Assembly: GCA_001899635.1 (NCBI GenBank)
Contig: MKVQ01000005.1
Coordinates: forward strand, 186,001 to 250,000
Origin: Myxococcales bacterium 68-20
GTDB taxonomy: Bacteria > Myxococcota_A > Polyangia > Polyangiales > Polyangiaceae
Reading direction: 5' to 3'
DNA length: 64,000 bases
Each line of letters starts with the position of its first letter. Positions within the stretch are counted from its first letter, which is position 1. Both the position numbers and the translations under genes were made by a program. The notes beneath the pieces are model-generated. The model made no database searches and was not told the origin of the DNA. It saw nothing but the letters and a program-made list of their open reading frames with translations. This document shows, one piece after another, positions 24,346-33,600 of the stretch.

Positions 24346-25563
24346 GTGGCATCCATCTACATTCATTTTCCCTGGTGCTTGGCGAAGTGCCCCTATTGCG
24401 ACTTCGTCAGCTACGCGACCGAGCGCGACGACATCGATCACGCCGGCTACGCCGACGCAATCATCCGCGAGGCCGAAGCGCGAGCGCGCTACCTGGAGAC
24501 CGACGGCTCCGACGCGCGCCGGATCGGGAGCGTCTTCTTCGGCGGCGGGACGCCAAGCTTGTGGGATCCGCGTGAGCTCGGCCGTGTGCTCGAGCGCCTG
24601 CGCGGGCTCTTCGCGATCGACGGCGATGCCGAGATCACCGTCGAGTGCAACCCGACCTCGCTCGACGGCGATCGCGCCCGCGCGCTCGTCGATGCCGGCG
24701 CCAACCGGCTCTCGATCGGGACCCAGTCGCTCCGCCAAGAGCAACTCCGCTACCTCGGCCGGTTGCACGATCCGGCCGGAGCGCAGGCCGCCGTCGCGGC
24801 AGCGATCGAGGCCGGCGTCCCGCGCGTCTCGACCGATCTCATCTTCGGCCTTCCCAACCAGACGCCCGAGGACGCGCGCGACCAGGCCGAGACGCTCGCC
24901 AGCGCCGGGCTCCGGCATCTCTCCTGCTATCAGCTCACGATCGAGCCCGGGACGCAGTTCGGGGAGCGAAAGAAGCGCGGCCTCCTCCCGATGGCCGACG
25001 AGGGCGCGGTCGCCGACTCCTTCCTCGCGATCGACGAGGCGCTCGAGCGACACGGGCTCCGGCACTACGAGATCTCGAACTACGCCGCGCCGGGCCATGA
25101 GGCCCGCCACAACCTCGCCTACTGGCGCGGCGACGAATACGTCGGCCTCGGCTGCGGCGCGTTCGGCTACGTGCGAAACCGACGAGGCGAGAACGGTGAA
25201 GACGGCAGCCGCTCGACCGGCGTCCGCTGGCGCAACGCGATCGTCCCGAAGGACTACGTCGCGCGCACGAAGTCGATGCGCTCGGACGCGATCGACGAGG
25301 GCGACGGCGTGACCGTGATGCGCGAGGACCTCTCTTCCGAGTCCCTCCTCCGCGAGCGCATCATGCTCGGCCTTCGCATCGCCGAAGGCGTCGATCTCGC
25401 CCGCGCGGCGGACGACCTCGGGATCGATCCGTGGACCCCCGAGCGTCTCCGCACGATCGACGCGCTCGCCGAGCGCGGTCGCGTCGTGCGCGAAGGCGAC
25501 GTCCTCCGCGTTCCCCGCGCAGCGTGGCTCTTCACGGACGACACGGCGTCACGGCTGTTCTGA
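24346..25563 (+). CDS. hemW: HemW-like radical SAM heme chaperone
   Basis: Radical SAM protein of the HemW branch, once annotated as oxygen-independent coproporphyrinogen oxidase. The cluster motif is CLAKCPYCDF near residue 12, followed by SVFFGGGTPSLWDP, ANRLSIGTQSLRQEQLRYLG and TDLIFGLPNQTPEDARDQAE; the C-terminal HemN_C part is complete (405 residues). HemW binds heme and hands it to apoproteins rather than making porphyrin, and the CxxxCxxC followed by DF fits both. The GTG at 24346 is chosen because the family starts right at the IYIHFPWC strand; no clear ribosome binding site. Confidence 0.88.
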   Translation: MASIYIHFPWCLAKCPYCDFVSYATERDDIDHAGYADAIIREAEARARYLETDGSDARRIGSVFFGGGTPSLWDPRELGRVLERLRGLFAIDGDAEITVECNPTSLDGDRARALVDAGANRLSIGTQSLRQEQLRYLGRLHDPAGAQAAVAAAIEAGVPRVSTDLIFGLPNQTPEDARDQAETLASAGLRHLSCYQLTIEPGTQFGERKKRGLLPMADEGAVADSFLAIDEALERHGLRHYEISNYAAPGHEARHNLAYWRGDEYVGLGCGAFGYVRNRRGENGEDGSRSTGVRWRNAIVPKDYVARTKSMRSDAIDEGDGVTVMREDLSSESLLRERIMLGLRIAEGVDLARAADDLGIDPWTPERLRTIDALAERGRVVREGDVLRVPRAAWLFTDDTASRLF

Positions 25564-25572
25564 CACGGCCGC

Positions 25573-27171
25573 TCATTTCCGATCGGAGAGCGCCCGACTC
25601 GGAGGCTCCACCGGAGCGGTCGCCGGCGCAGTCGCCTGCGTCGGCGCCGACACGGACGGAGGCGCCGAGGGTGCCGGCTCCTCCGCCAGGACGGTCGACG
25701 CCGTCGGCGCGGGGGGCGGCGTGGTCGCCGGCGCTGCCGCGCTCGGCTCGATCGTGGCGGCGGCACGCTCCGCTTCGCGCTTTCGGTCAGACTCGTGCTC
25801 GCCGTCGGGGCGCATGACGATCGTGTTGAGGACGACGCCCGCGATCGCGAGGACGGAGATGCCCGCGGCCAGCATCAGGACGAGGCGGGCGCTCGACGAA
25901 CGCGAAGGCTCGCCGAACGTCGTTGCAGAGGCGGCCGGCATCGACACGACCGGGGCGACCTGGGCGCTTGCCCGAGCCGGGAGCGCGCCGCGCACGAGCC
26001 CCGCCACGCGGAGGATGCGCTCGATCGACGTCCGCGCGGTTTCGGGCGCCACCGGCTCGAGCGCGAGTGCGAGGTCGGCGACGCTGGCGAGCCGCTGGTG
26101 CGGTGACTTGGCGAGGCATCGGAAGATGATCTCCTCCAGGATCGCCGACGCGTGAGGAGCGTACTGGCGGAGCGGCGGCGTGGGGGCGGTCGCGATGAGC
26201 GCGCAGAGGCCCTGCACGGTGTCGGCCGTCCAGAGGGGCCTTCCCGTCACGAGCTCGTAGAGAATGACGCCGAGTGCCCAGACGTCCGTCCGCGCGTCGA
26301 CGTCCTTCGCGGAGACCATCTGCTCGGGCGACATGTAGCGCGGCGAGCCCATCAGCATCGACGTGCTCGTGAGCTGCGTCTGCGACCCGCCTTCGGCCTT
26401 CGAGATGCCGAAGTCGAGGACCTTCACGAGCGGCGAGCCGTCCTTCCGCCGTGTGAGGAAGAGGTTCGCCGGCTTGAGGTCGCGGTGGACGATGCCGAGC
26501 TGGTGGGCCTCGACGATCGCCTCGCACGCCTGGAGGACGTAATCGACCGCCTCGGCGGGATCGAGCGGGCCACGCTCCACGATCCCTCCGAGATCGGATC
26601 CCTCGAGGAACTCCATCACGAGGTACGGCGAGCCGTTCTCGAGGACGCCGGTATCGACGACACGCGCGACGTGCTCGCTCGTGATCGCGGCGGCTGCCTT
26701 CCCTTCCCGGAGGAAGCGCGCGGTCGCGCCCGGCGCCTCGCAGGCGGCCGGGAGCAGGAACTTTAGGGCGAACCGCTGATCGAGCTGCGTGTGCCGCGCC
26801 GCCACGACGACGCCCATTCCGCCAACGCCGAGGACGCGCTCCACTCGGTATTTACCGGCGAGGAGGTCTCCCGCGCGGACGGGCGCGGATGCGAGCGGCG
26901 GGCTCGACCTCGGCGCGGCGAACGCGACCTGCGCCCCGAGACCGCCCTGAGCCGGGGTCGTCGGGGCCATCGCCGGGTCGACCGTGGGTCTCATCTGCGT
27001 CGGCTCGGGGACCTCGCGGGGCGAGACGAGCGAAGACCGCGCCACCGCCGAGATGAGCGCGCGACACTCGTCGCACTCGCCCATGTGCGCCTCGACGCCC
27101 GGACGCTTTTCGGCCGCCATGCTTCCACGGCAGAACGAGAGGATGGCTTCTTCGTCGAGGCACTCGGTCAT
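25573..27171 (-). CDS. Zinc-finger Ser/Thr protein kinase, divergent from a sigma factor
   Basis: Residues 1-50 form a putative anti-sigma-type zinc finger: HMGECDEC (H-x3-C-x2-C) with an upstream Cys pair region. After a linker comes a complete kinase domain (residues about 103-370: LGVGGMGVVVAA, FALKFL, HRDLKPAN, DFGISKA, SPRYMSPEQM, DVWALGVILYELVTG), a membrane span near 435 (LVLMLAAGISVLAIAGVVL) and a Pro/Ala-rich tail. The gene starts 63 bases from the divergent sigma factor gene. The zinc finger plus kinase suggests direct control of that sigma factor by binding and/or phosphorylation (inference). Confidence 0.9.
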   Translation of the reverse strand: MTECLDEEAILSFCRGSMAAEKRPGVEAHMGECDECRALISAVARSSLVSPREVPEPTQMRPTVDPAMAPTTPAQGGLGAQVAFAAPRSSPPLASAPVRAGDLLAGKYRVERVLGVGGMGVVVAARHTQLDQRFALKFLLPAACEAPGATARFLREGKAAAAITSEHVARVVDTGVLENGSPYLVMEFLEGSDLGGIVERGPLDPAEAVDYVLQACEAIVEAHQLGIVHRDLKPANLFLTRRKDGSPLVKVLDFGISKAEGGSQTQLTSTSMLMGSPRYMSPEQMVSAKDVDARTDVWALGVILYELVTGRPLWTADTVQGLCALIATAPTPPLRQYAPHASAILEEIIFRCLAKSPHQRLASVADLALALEPVAPETARTSIERILRVAGLVRGALPARASAQVAPVVSMPAASATTFGEPSRSSSARLVLMLAAGISVLAIAGVVLNTIVMRPDGEHESDRKREAERAAATIEPSAAAPATTPPPAPTASTVLAEEPAPSAPPSVSAPTQATAPATAPVEPPSRALSDRK

Positions 27172-27222
27172 GAGGGGGACGGATCCTGATCGGGGGCCGA
27201 GGCCACCCGAGCATGATCAGGC

Positions 27223-27228
27223 TATAGT
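27223..27228 (+). promoter_or_regulatory. Candidate -10 element (TATAGT) of the sigma factor gene
   Basis: GC-TATAGT ends 6 bases before the GTG at 27235. The complement reads ACTATAGC, so a minus-strand promoter for the zinc-finger kinase may overlap it with a leader of about 45 bases. Confidence 0.45.
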
Positions 27229-27234
27229 GTTCGC

Positions 27235-28125
27235 GTGATTCCCGCGCGACCCCTTTCGAGCGCCTATGCGCGCGGTGCGGGGACCGGCGCGCATCTCGAT
27301 GCGGCCACAAACCTGGAGCGCCTGGAGCGCCTGGAGCGCGACCTCGACGGGGTCGTTGCGCGGGCCTCGGCGGCATGGCCGGAGGTGCGGATCGATGCCG
27401 TGGTCTTCGCCGAGTTCCTCGGGGGGCGCGTCAGCCCGGAGGACCTTCCGCAGGCGCGGGCCGAGGACCTCTGGATCGCCTGCGCGACGGCGCACGCCAA
27501 TCCCAAGGCCCTCACGGTGGTCGAGGCGCGCTACCTCCCCGACGTCCACGCGGCGCTCGGGAAGATGGGGCTCGGCCAGGACCGGATCGCGGAGGTGAAG
27601 CAGGGGCTCCGGCGTCTCCTCTTCGTCGGCGACGAGCAGAGCCCGCCCCGCATCAGCGAGTACCGCGGCGCCGGCGACCTCCGCGCCTGGATGCGGGTCA
27701 CCGCGATGCGCGCCGCGCTCAAGCTCATACGCAAGGACGGCCGCGAGACGAGCTCCGACGACGCGCTCCTCGAGGCGCGGGCGCCGGAGGACGATCCCGA
27801 GCTCGCCTACATGAAGGCTGCCTATCGCGCCGCGTTCAAGACCGCGTTCCAGGAGGCCCTCGAGTCGCTCGAGGGTCGCGAGCGAACGCTGCTCAAGCAG
27901 CAGATCGTGGACGGCCTCGGCATCGACGAGCTGGGCGCCCTCTACGACGTGCACCGCGCGACCGCCGCGCGCTGGGTCGCGGCCGCGCGGGAGAAGCTCC
28001 TCCAGCGCACCCGCCGCATGTTCATGTTGAGGGCACGCATCTCGAGCGACGAGTGCGAGAGCATCATGCGGATGGTCCGGAGCCAGCTCGACGTCTCGCT
28101 CCACCGCCGCCTCGCCGCGGACTGA
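27235..28125 (+). CDS. RNA polymerase sigma-70-type factor, myxobacterial family
   Basis: 296 residues with a region-2-like part (ISEYRGAGDLRAWMRVTAMR then AALKLIRKDGRE) and a region-4 helix-turn-helix (LEGRERTLLKQQIVDGLGID then ELGALYDVHRATAARWVAAA). The long N-terminal part (VRIDAVVFAEFLGGRV, DLWIACATAHANPKAL) and the YLPDVHAALGKMG segment match my memory of the Myxococcales-restricted Sig-70_gmx1 family rather than ordinary ECF factors. GTG start at 27235 with a -10 element 6 bases upstream. The divergent zinc-finger kinase is the likely regulator. Confidence 0.85.
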   Translation: MIPARPLSSAYARGAGTGAHLDAATNLERLERLERDLDGVVARASAAWPEVRIDAVVFAEFLGGRVSPEDLPQARAEDLWIACATAHANPKALTVVEARYLPDVHAALGKMGLGQDRIAEVKQGLRRLLFVGDEQSPPRISEYRGAGDLRAWMRVTAMRAALKLIRKDGRETSSDDALLEARAPEDDPELAYMKAAYRAAFKTAFQEALESLEGRERTLLKQQIVDGLGIDELGALYDVHRATAARWVAAAREKLLQRTRRMFMLRARISSDECESIMRMVRSQLDVSLHRRLAAD

Positions 28126-28217
28126 CCGGCACGCGGGGCATCGAGTGCGGCGTGACGCCGAGCCCGGCGTCGGTTTTCGTGCGCGGCAGGGACGGCCGAC
28201 GGTGATACACAGGGGCC

Positions 28218-29750
28218 ATGCGCTTCGTCGCACCTCACGCACTTCTCGCGGCCGCCCTGCTGACGGCGACCGCCGCGCGCGCCGTTCCCGAGGATCCGAA
28301 AGCGCCGCCGAAGCCGCGTCCCGCGACGACGGCCCCCGCCCCGACGGCCGCGAAGCCCGCAGAGAAGCCCGCGGCCCCCGCGCCGGCCGCGAAGCCGGCG
28401 GAGAAGCCCGCGGCCCCCGCGAAGCCTGCGGAGAACAAGCCCGCGGCCACGCCGGCGAGCGAGCCGAAGCTCCACTTCGACGTGAAGCGCGCGACGCTCC
28501 CGAATGGACTTCGCATCGTAATGCTCGTCGATCACACGTCGCCGACGGTCGCCGTCGACGTCGTCTACGACGTCGGCGGGCGCAACGAGGAGCGTGGTCG
28601 CTCGGGCTTCGCGCACCTGTTCGAGCACATGATGTTCCAGGGCTCGGCGAACGTTCCGCGTGGCGATCACTTCCGGCTGGTGACGAGCCACGGCGGCACG
28701 CTGAACGGAACGACGAGCGAGGACCGCACGAACTACTTCGAGATGCTCCCGTCCGGCGAGCTCGCGCTCGGGCTCTGGCTCGAGGCCGACCGGATGAAGT
28801 CGCTCGACGTCTCGCAGAAGAACTTCGAGAACCAGCGCGCGGTCGTGAAGGAGGAGTACCGGATGCGCGTCGAGAACGCCGCGTACGTTCCGGCCGCGAT
28901 CCGCCTCCAGGAGCTCACGTACCAGGGCTATTGGCCCTACGAGCACTCCGCGATCGGCACGATGCGCGACCTCGACGCCGCGGAGCTCGGATGGGTGCGC
29001 GCCTTCCACCAGGCCTATTACGCGCCCAACAACGCCGTGCTCTCGATCGCCGGCGACTTCGACCCGGACCAGGCGATGGCGCTCGTCCGGAAGTACTTCG
29101 GCGACGCCAAGCCCGCCTCCGTGCCGAAGCTCGAGCTGCCGCCCGTCCCGGAGCAGACCGCTCCGCGGAGCGTCGTCATCGAGGATCCTCACGCCAAGCT
29201 GCCGGCGCTCTTCGAGGGCTGGGTGATCCCCGCGAGCGTCGAGCCGGATCACTACGCGCTCGAGCTCGCCGCGATGCTCCTCGGCGACGGGGAGAGCTCG
29301 CGCCTCCACCGCGCGCTCGTTCGCGAGCGGAGCCTCGCGGTCGAGGCCGAAGCGGCGACGGAGAACTTCCGCGGTCCGGACATGTTCGCGGTCGTGGTGA
29401 AGCTCGCGAGCGGGGCGAAGATCGATCAGGTGAAGAAGCTGGTCGACTCGCAGATCGGCGACGTCGCACGCCTCGGTCCGAGCGACGAGGACATGAAGAA
29501 GCTCCGCGCGAGGATCCAGGCGCGCTTCCTCCTCGGTCTCCAGTCGAACTTCGCCCGCGCGCAGAAGCTCGCGGAGCTCGAGCTCTATCGCGGCGACGCG
29601 GCTCTCCTGAACGGCGAGCTCGATCGGTACCTCGCGGTGACGAAGGACGACATCAAACGCGCCGTCGCGAAGTACCTCACGCCGAGCCGGAGGAACGTCG
29701 TCGAGGTGAAACCTGGCGAGAAGCGCGAAGCCGCGGGAGAGAAGAAATGA
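28218..29750 (+). CDS. M16-family zinc protease (catalytic partner), exported
   Basis: Signal peptide (MRFVAPHALLAAALLTATAARA), then an Ala/Pro/Lys-rich linker of repeated AAKPAEKPAAP, then a two-domain M16 peptidase. The inverted zinc motif HLFEHMMF (H-x2-E-H) with the distal glutamate in VVKEEYRM is intact, and the second domain has LLGDGESSRLHRALVRERSL. 510 residues. Promoter-like GATACACA lies 6 bases before ATG 28218. Its stop overlaps the next gene (ATGA), which encodes the non-catalytic partner; such pairs usually form a heterodimer that degrades peptides in the periplasm. Confidence 0.9.
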   Translation: MRFVAPHALLAAALLTATAARAVPEDPKAPPKPRPATTAPAPTAAKPAEKPAAPAPAAKPAEKPAAPAKPAENKPAATPASEPKLHFDVKRATLPNGLRIVMLVDHTSPTVAVDVVYDVGGRNEERGRSGFAHLFEHMMFQGSANVPRGDHFRLVTSHGGTLNGTTSEDRTNYFEMLPSGELALGLWLEADRMKSLDVSQKNFENQRAVVKEEYRMRVENAAYVPAAIRLQELTYQGYWPYEHSAIGTMRDLDAAELGWVRAFHQAYYAPNNAVLSIAGDFDPDQAMALVRKYFGDAKPASVPKLELPPVPEQTAPRSVVIEDPHAKLPALFEGWVIPASVEPDHYALELAAMLLGDGESSRLHRALVRERSLAVEAEAATENFRGPDMFAVVVKLASGAKIDQVKKLVDSQIGDVARLGPSDEDMKKLRARIQARFLLGLQSNFARAQKLAELELYRGDAALLNGELDRYLAVTKDDIKRAVAKYLTPSRRNVVEVKPGEKREAAGEKK

Positions 29751-31285
29751 GAGGCTCGTACTCGTTCACGGTCTCCGCGGCGCTCGCGCTCGTCGCGGCG
29801 CTCGCGGCCTGCGGTGGTCCGACGGTCGCCTCCAGCGGTCCCGCGAAGGTCGATCTCCCCACGACCGACGGGCTCACGAAGGCCAAGAAAGCGGCGGGGC
29901 CGGCGCGGCAGAGCCCGCCGCCGTCGGGCATGACGAAGGAGTCGCCCTTCCCGGCGGTCGCACGCACGAAGCTCGCCAACGGCCTCGGCGTCGCGGTCAT
30001 CACGTCCCGGGCGCTCCCGATCGTCCAGGTGCGCCTCTTCGTGAAGGCCGGCTCGAACTACGGCGGCACGCCCGGCGTCGGCGAGCTCAGCGCGCAGATG
30101 CTGAAAGACGGCGGCACGCGCGCGATGTCGAGCAACGAGGTCCTCCGCAAGGTCGAGACGCTCGGCTCCGATCTCTCGGTCACGAGCGACACCGATGGCA
30201 CCGTCCTCGGAATGGCGCTGACGAAGGACAAGGTCGACGGCGGTCTCGCGATCCTCTCGCAGGTCGTCCGCGAGCCGCGCTTCGACGCCGCGGAGCTGAC
30301 GAAGCTGAAGGCGCGCTCGATCGACGAGGCCGAGGACGCCGCGCGGTCGAACGGCGGCTGGACGGCGACGCGCGTGGTGTGGAGCCAGCTCTACCCCGAG
30401 AAGCACCCCTACGCGACGTACGGCCTGGTCCCTTCGCAGATCGCGAAGATCGACGGCGCGCAGATCCGCGACTGGCACCGCCGGTTCGTCGTCCCGAAGA
30501 ACGCGACGCTCGTCATCGCCGGTGACATCGACGAGGCCACCGCGAAGGAGCTCGCGCAGAAGCACTTCGGCGGGTGGACGGGCGGAGAGCCGCCGAAGGT
30601 GGACTTCCCTGCCCCGAAGCCGCCGCAGAAGGCGCAGGTGTTCATCGCGCACCGCCCGAAGAGCGTCCAGTCGGACGTGTTCGTCGCGACCCTCGCGCCG
30701 GAGAGGCGCTCCGCGCGCTGGGCGGACATCCGCGTCGCCAACCAGGTGCTCGGTGGCGGCGTCGCCAGCCGACTGTTCGCCGACGTCCGCGAGCAGCGCT
30801 CGCTTGCATACCGCACGAGCGCGCAGGTCCTCGAGGTGGCGCACGGCGAGCAGCCGCTCGTCCTCTACGCCGGGACCGAGTCGAGCAAGACCGGCGAGGC
30901 AGTGGCGGGCCTGCTCGAGAACGTCGAGAAGATGAAATCCAGCCCGCCCTCGACGGACGAGACGGCGACCGCGCGCCGGTACCTGAGCGACATCTTCGCG
31001 ATCCGCATGGAGACGATCGGCTCGATCGCCGGGATGCTGGTCACCCAGGAGGAGCTCGGGCTGCCCGACGGCTACTGGGACACCTACCGGAAGCAGCTCC
31101 GCGCGATCGAAGCGAAGGACGTCGACGCGATCGTCCCGACGCTCTACGGAGGCAAGCACCTCATCGTCGTCGCCGGAGACGCCGACGCGATCGGCAGCGA
31201 GCTCTCCCGCTTCGGCGAGGTGACGGTCCTCGACCCCGAAAAAGAATTCAAGACCATCAAGACGATCCCCCACGCAGCGAAGTGA
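29747..31285 (+). CDS. M16-family protease homologue lacking the zinc motif, lipoprotein
   Basis: MRGSYSFTVSAALALVAALAAC is a lipoprotein signal with lipobox LAAC. The M16 fold is clear (KLANGLGVAVITSRALPIVQ, VVPKNATLVIAGDIDEATAK, LGGGVASRLFADVREQRSLA), but where HxxEH should be the sequence is VGELSAQMLKDGG, so it cannot bind zinc in the usual way. It retains the substrate-gripping R/Y-rich region near FADVREQRSLAYRTSAQ, as expected for the regulatory or substrate-binding half of an M16 pair. ATGA overlap with the catalytic partner supports stoichiometric expression. The YhbY gene follows closely. Confidence 0.9.
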   Translation: MRGSYSFTVSAALALVAALAACGGPTVASSGPAKVDLPTTDGLTKAKKAAGPARQSPPPSGMTKESPFPAVARTKLANGLGVAVITSRALPIVQVRLFVKAGSNYGGTPGVGELSAQMLKDGGTRAMSSNEVLRKVETLGSDLSVTSDTDGTVLGMALTKDKVDGGLAILSQVVREPRFDAAELTKLKARSIDEAEDAARSNGGWTATRVVWSQLYPEKHPYATYGLVPSQIAKIDGAQIRDWHRRFVVPKNATLVIAGDIDEATAKELAQKHFGGWTGGEPPKVDFPAPKPPQKAQVFIAHRPKSVQSDVFVATLAPERRSARWADIRVANQVLGGGVASRLFADVREQRSLAYRTSAQVLEVAHGEQPLVLYAGTESSKTGEAVAGLLENVEKMKSSPPSTDETATARRYLSDIFAIRMETIGSIAGMLVTQEELGLPDGYWDTYRKQLRAIEAKDVDAIVPTLYGGKHLIVVAGDADAIGSELSRFGEVTVLDPEKEFKTIKTIPHAAK

Positions 31286-31287
31286 CG

Positions 31288-31800
31288 ATGACGCGCCCCC
31301 GTACGCAAACGACAAAGAAGAAGACCACCGGCCCCGGCCCCAAGCGCCAGCGGGCGATCGCCGACGCCGGTCCGAAGACGGCTGCTGCCGGTCCGAAGAC
31401 GGCCGCCGCCGGTCCGAAGAAAAAGAAGAACAAGGGTGACCTCCGCCGCGTTCGTGCGGCCGAGCCGAAGACCGACGCCGAGAAGGTCGCGGCGCAGGAG
31501 GCGCGCGCGCTGTCCGGCAGGGCGACTCGCTACCTTCGCGGGCTCGGGCACCACCTCGAGCCGACCGTACAGATCGGGAAGGACGGCATCACCGATGGCG
31601 TCGTGGCGGCGACCCGCGAGGCGCTGCTCGCCCACGAGCTCGTGAAGGTCCGTATCCTGACCGAGGCTCCGGTCGAGCGGAAGGAAGCCGGTGCGGAGCT
31701 CGCCGAGCGCGCCGGCGCCGCCCTCGCGCAGACGCTCGGTCGCACGCTCCTCCTCTACAAGCGCCACCCGCACAAGCCGAAGATCGTCCTCCCCCGCTGA
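31288..31800 (+). CDS. yhbY: CRS1-YhbY domain RNA-binding protein with basic N-terminal tail
   Basis: The last 95 residues are a YhbY/CRM domain (LSGRATRYLRGLGHHLEPTV, QIGKDGITDGVVAATREALL, AHELVKVRIL), associated with pre-50S ribosomes. The preceding 65-75 residues are lysine-rich and repetitive (GPKTAAAGPKTAAAGPKKKK), an extension absent from E. coli YhbY that could add non-specific RNA binding. ATG at 31288 is used; a GTG at 31282 overlaps the upstream stop (GTGA) and is equally possible, which would couple translation to the M16 pair. Confidence 0.87.
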   Translation: MTRPRTQTTKKKTTGPGPKRQRAIADAGPKTAAAGPKTAAAGPKKKKNKGDLRRVRAAEPKTDAEKVAAQEARALSGRATRYLRGLGHHLEPTVQIGKDGITDGVVAATREALLAHELVKVRILTEAPVERKEAGAELAERAGAALAQTLGRTLLLYKRHPHKPKIVLPR

Positions 31801-31901
31801 ACGCGCGCGGGGGCGCCTCCGAGAGCTCTCGGCGCCGAAGCGAAGAGCGCCGGCGCCGAGATCGTCCCTCGGCGGCGATGCGCGGGTGCCCCCAAGTACG
31901 C

Positions 31902-31907
31902 TACGCT
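31902..31907 (+). promoter_or_regulatory. Candidate -10 element (TACGCT)
   Basis: GC-TACGCT ends 7 bases before the ATG at 31915, again implying a leaderless kinase transcript. Confidence 0.45.
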
Positions 31908-31914
31908 CGGCGCG

Positions 31915-33600
31915 ATGGTGCAGCAGTGCCGCCGGTGCGGTCAGATGCACGACGCCTATACGGGCTGTACGCTTGCCGTCCGGGTCGCGAGGCGTTCGAC
32001 CGTCATCGGTGAGGACGAGGCACTCGTCGGCAACATCGTCGCCGACCGCTATCAGATCGGCGATCTCATCGGCGTCGGGTCGACCGGCACCGTGTTCGGC
32101 GTCGAGCACGTGACGTTCGGACGGCCGGCGGCGATGAAGGTGCTCCGGCCCCGCTTCGCCGACGCCGATCTGGTGAGCCGCGTCTTCCACGGCGAGGCAC
32201 GCGCCGCATGGAGCGTGAGCCACCCGTGCATCTGCGAGGTCTTCGACATCGGCACGCTGCCGGACGGGAGCCCGTTCTTCGTGATGGAGCATCTCGCGGG
32301 CGAGACCCTCGCGGCGCGCATCGCGCGAGAGCGCCTGTCGCTGGCCTCCGCGGTCGACGTGATGATGCAGATGCTCTCGGCGATCGCCGCGATTCACGCG
32401 CGCGACCTCCTCCTCCGCGATCTCCGCCCTCGGAACGTCTATCTCGCGCATCGTCGTGGCTGCAGGCCGCTGCTCAAGATCCTCGACTTCGGCCTCGCCC
32501 GGCTCACTCCGCTCGACCGGATCCAGGAAGAGTGGGACGCGCTCCATGAGGGCGTGAGCCCGAGCGAGGGCGTCGGATCGACGGCGATCCCTTACTACCT
32601 CTCGCCCGAGCGGACGCGCGGCGAGCACGACATCGAGCCCGCGAGCGACCTCTTCGTCGCCGCCGTCATCTTCTACGAGGCGCTGGCCGGCGAGCGCCCG
32701 TTCACCTCGAGCTCGTTCAACGGCGTCCTCGTGCAGATCGCCCAGGGCAAGCCGGTGCCGCTGCACGAGCGACGTCCCGACGTATCACCGGAGCTGAGCG
32801 CGTTCGTCTCGCGTGCCCTCTCCGCCAATCCCCGCGCGCGACCGGCGTCGGCAAAGGAGATGCAGGACGAGCTGCGCGCCATCTTCGAGGGCGCACGCAA
32901 GGGATCGTCGGCCGTCGCATCGAGCGCCATCGCAGGCGGCCCGAGCACCACCGATGCCGCTCGAGCCGAGGAGTCGACGTTCGCGTCGATCGCGGCGCCG
33001 CCGATCTCCTGGGCCGCGGCCCTCGCACCGAAGGGCCGCCCGCGAACCGAGCCGCCCGCGCATGCCAGCTCCGCGCCGCCGACGAGGCCGGTCAGGACGA
33101 GCCGGCCGCCGAGCGGATCGTACGAGCGCGACGCCGCTCGCCCGCGGCAGACCGGCGACGAGGCGATGTACGAGGACGAGACGGCGACCCAGCGCGAGGC
33201 GCTCGAAGCCGGGGCGCTCCCGAAGCTCTATGCCGACGAACCGGACGACGAGCTCGCCACCGAAGCACGGCGGCCTCCGCACATGCCTCGAGACGAGGCA
33301 TCCGCCGACAACGCCGCTCGGACAGTGCCCCCTCCCGCTACGAACGACACCGCGATCGACGTGGACGTGAGCTTCGACGATCGGACGGCGCAGACGAAGG
33401 ATCGACGGAGCGCCGCCGCCGCCGCCGCGCACGCGCGTTTGGCCGAGGACGACGAGACGGAGACGATGGCGCTGTCGCCCGAGCTTCGCGCGCGTGTGGA
33501 CCACCTTTTGGCGACGCATCCCGCACCGCGGCCGGCTCCCCTCCCACATCCTGCGCCGCTACCGCCGAACCGCGGCACGAAGCCGCCCCGACGTCGCTGA
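31915..33600 (+). CDS. Atypical Ser/Thr kinase or pseudokinase with N-terminal Cys cluster
   Basis: 561 residues. The kinase domain (about 45-320) keeps the VGSTGTVFG loop, AAMKVL lysine, DFGLARL and SPERTRG, but the catalytic loop reads LRDLRPRN instead of HRDLKPEN: His and Lys are replaced, only the Asp and Asn remain. The segment before the activation loop end (EEWDALHEGVSPSEGVG) is also unusual. Residues 5-18 contain CRRCGQMHDAYTGC, a possible small metal site. No membrane span; the C-terminal 240 residues are disordered and rich in Pro, Ala and acidic residues with possible phosphorylation sites (DETETMAL). Activity is uncertain. Confidence 0.82.
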   Translation: MVQQCRRCGQMHDAYTGCTLAVRVARRSTVIGEDEALVGNIVADRYQIGDLIGVGSTGTVFGVEHVTFGRPAAMKVLRPRFADADLVSRVFHGEARAAWSVSHPCICEVFDIGTLPDGSPFFVMEHLAGETLAARIARERLSLASAVDVMMQMLSAIAAIHARDLLLRDLRPRNVYLAHRRGCRPLLKILDFGLARLTPLDRIQEEWDALHEGVSPSEGVGSTAIPYYLSPERTRGEHDIEPASDLFVAAVIFYEALAGERPFTSSSFNGVLVQIAQGKPVPLHERRPDVSPELSAFVSRALSANPRARPASAKEMQDELRAIFEGARKGSSAVASSAIAGGPSTTDAARAEESTFASIAAPPISWAAALAPKGRPRTEPPAHASSAPPTRPVRTSRPPSGSYERDAARPRQTGDEAMYEDETATQREALEAGALPKLYADEPDDELATEARRPPHMPRDEASADNAARTVPPPATNDTAIDVDVSFDDRTAQTKDRRSAAAAAAHARLAEDDETETMALSPELRARVDHLLATHPAPRPAPLPHPAPLPPNRGTKPPRRR

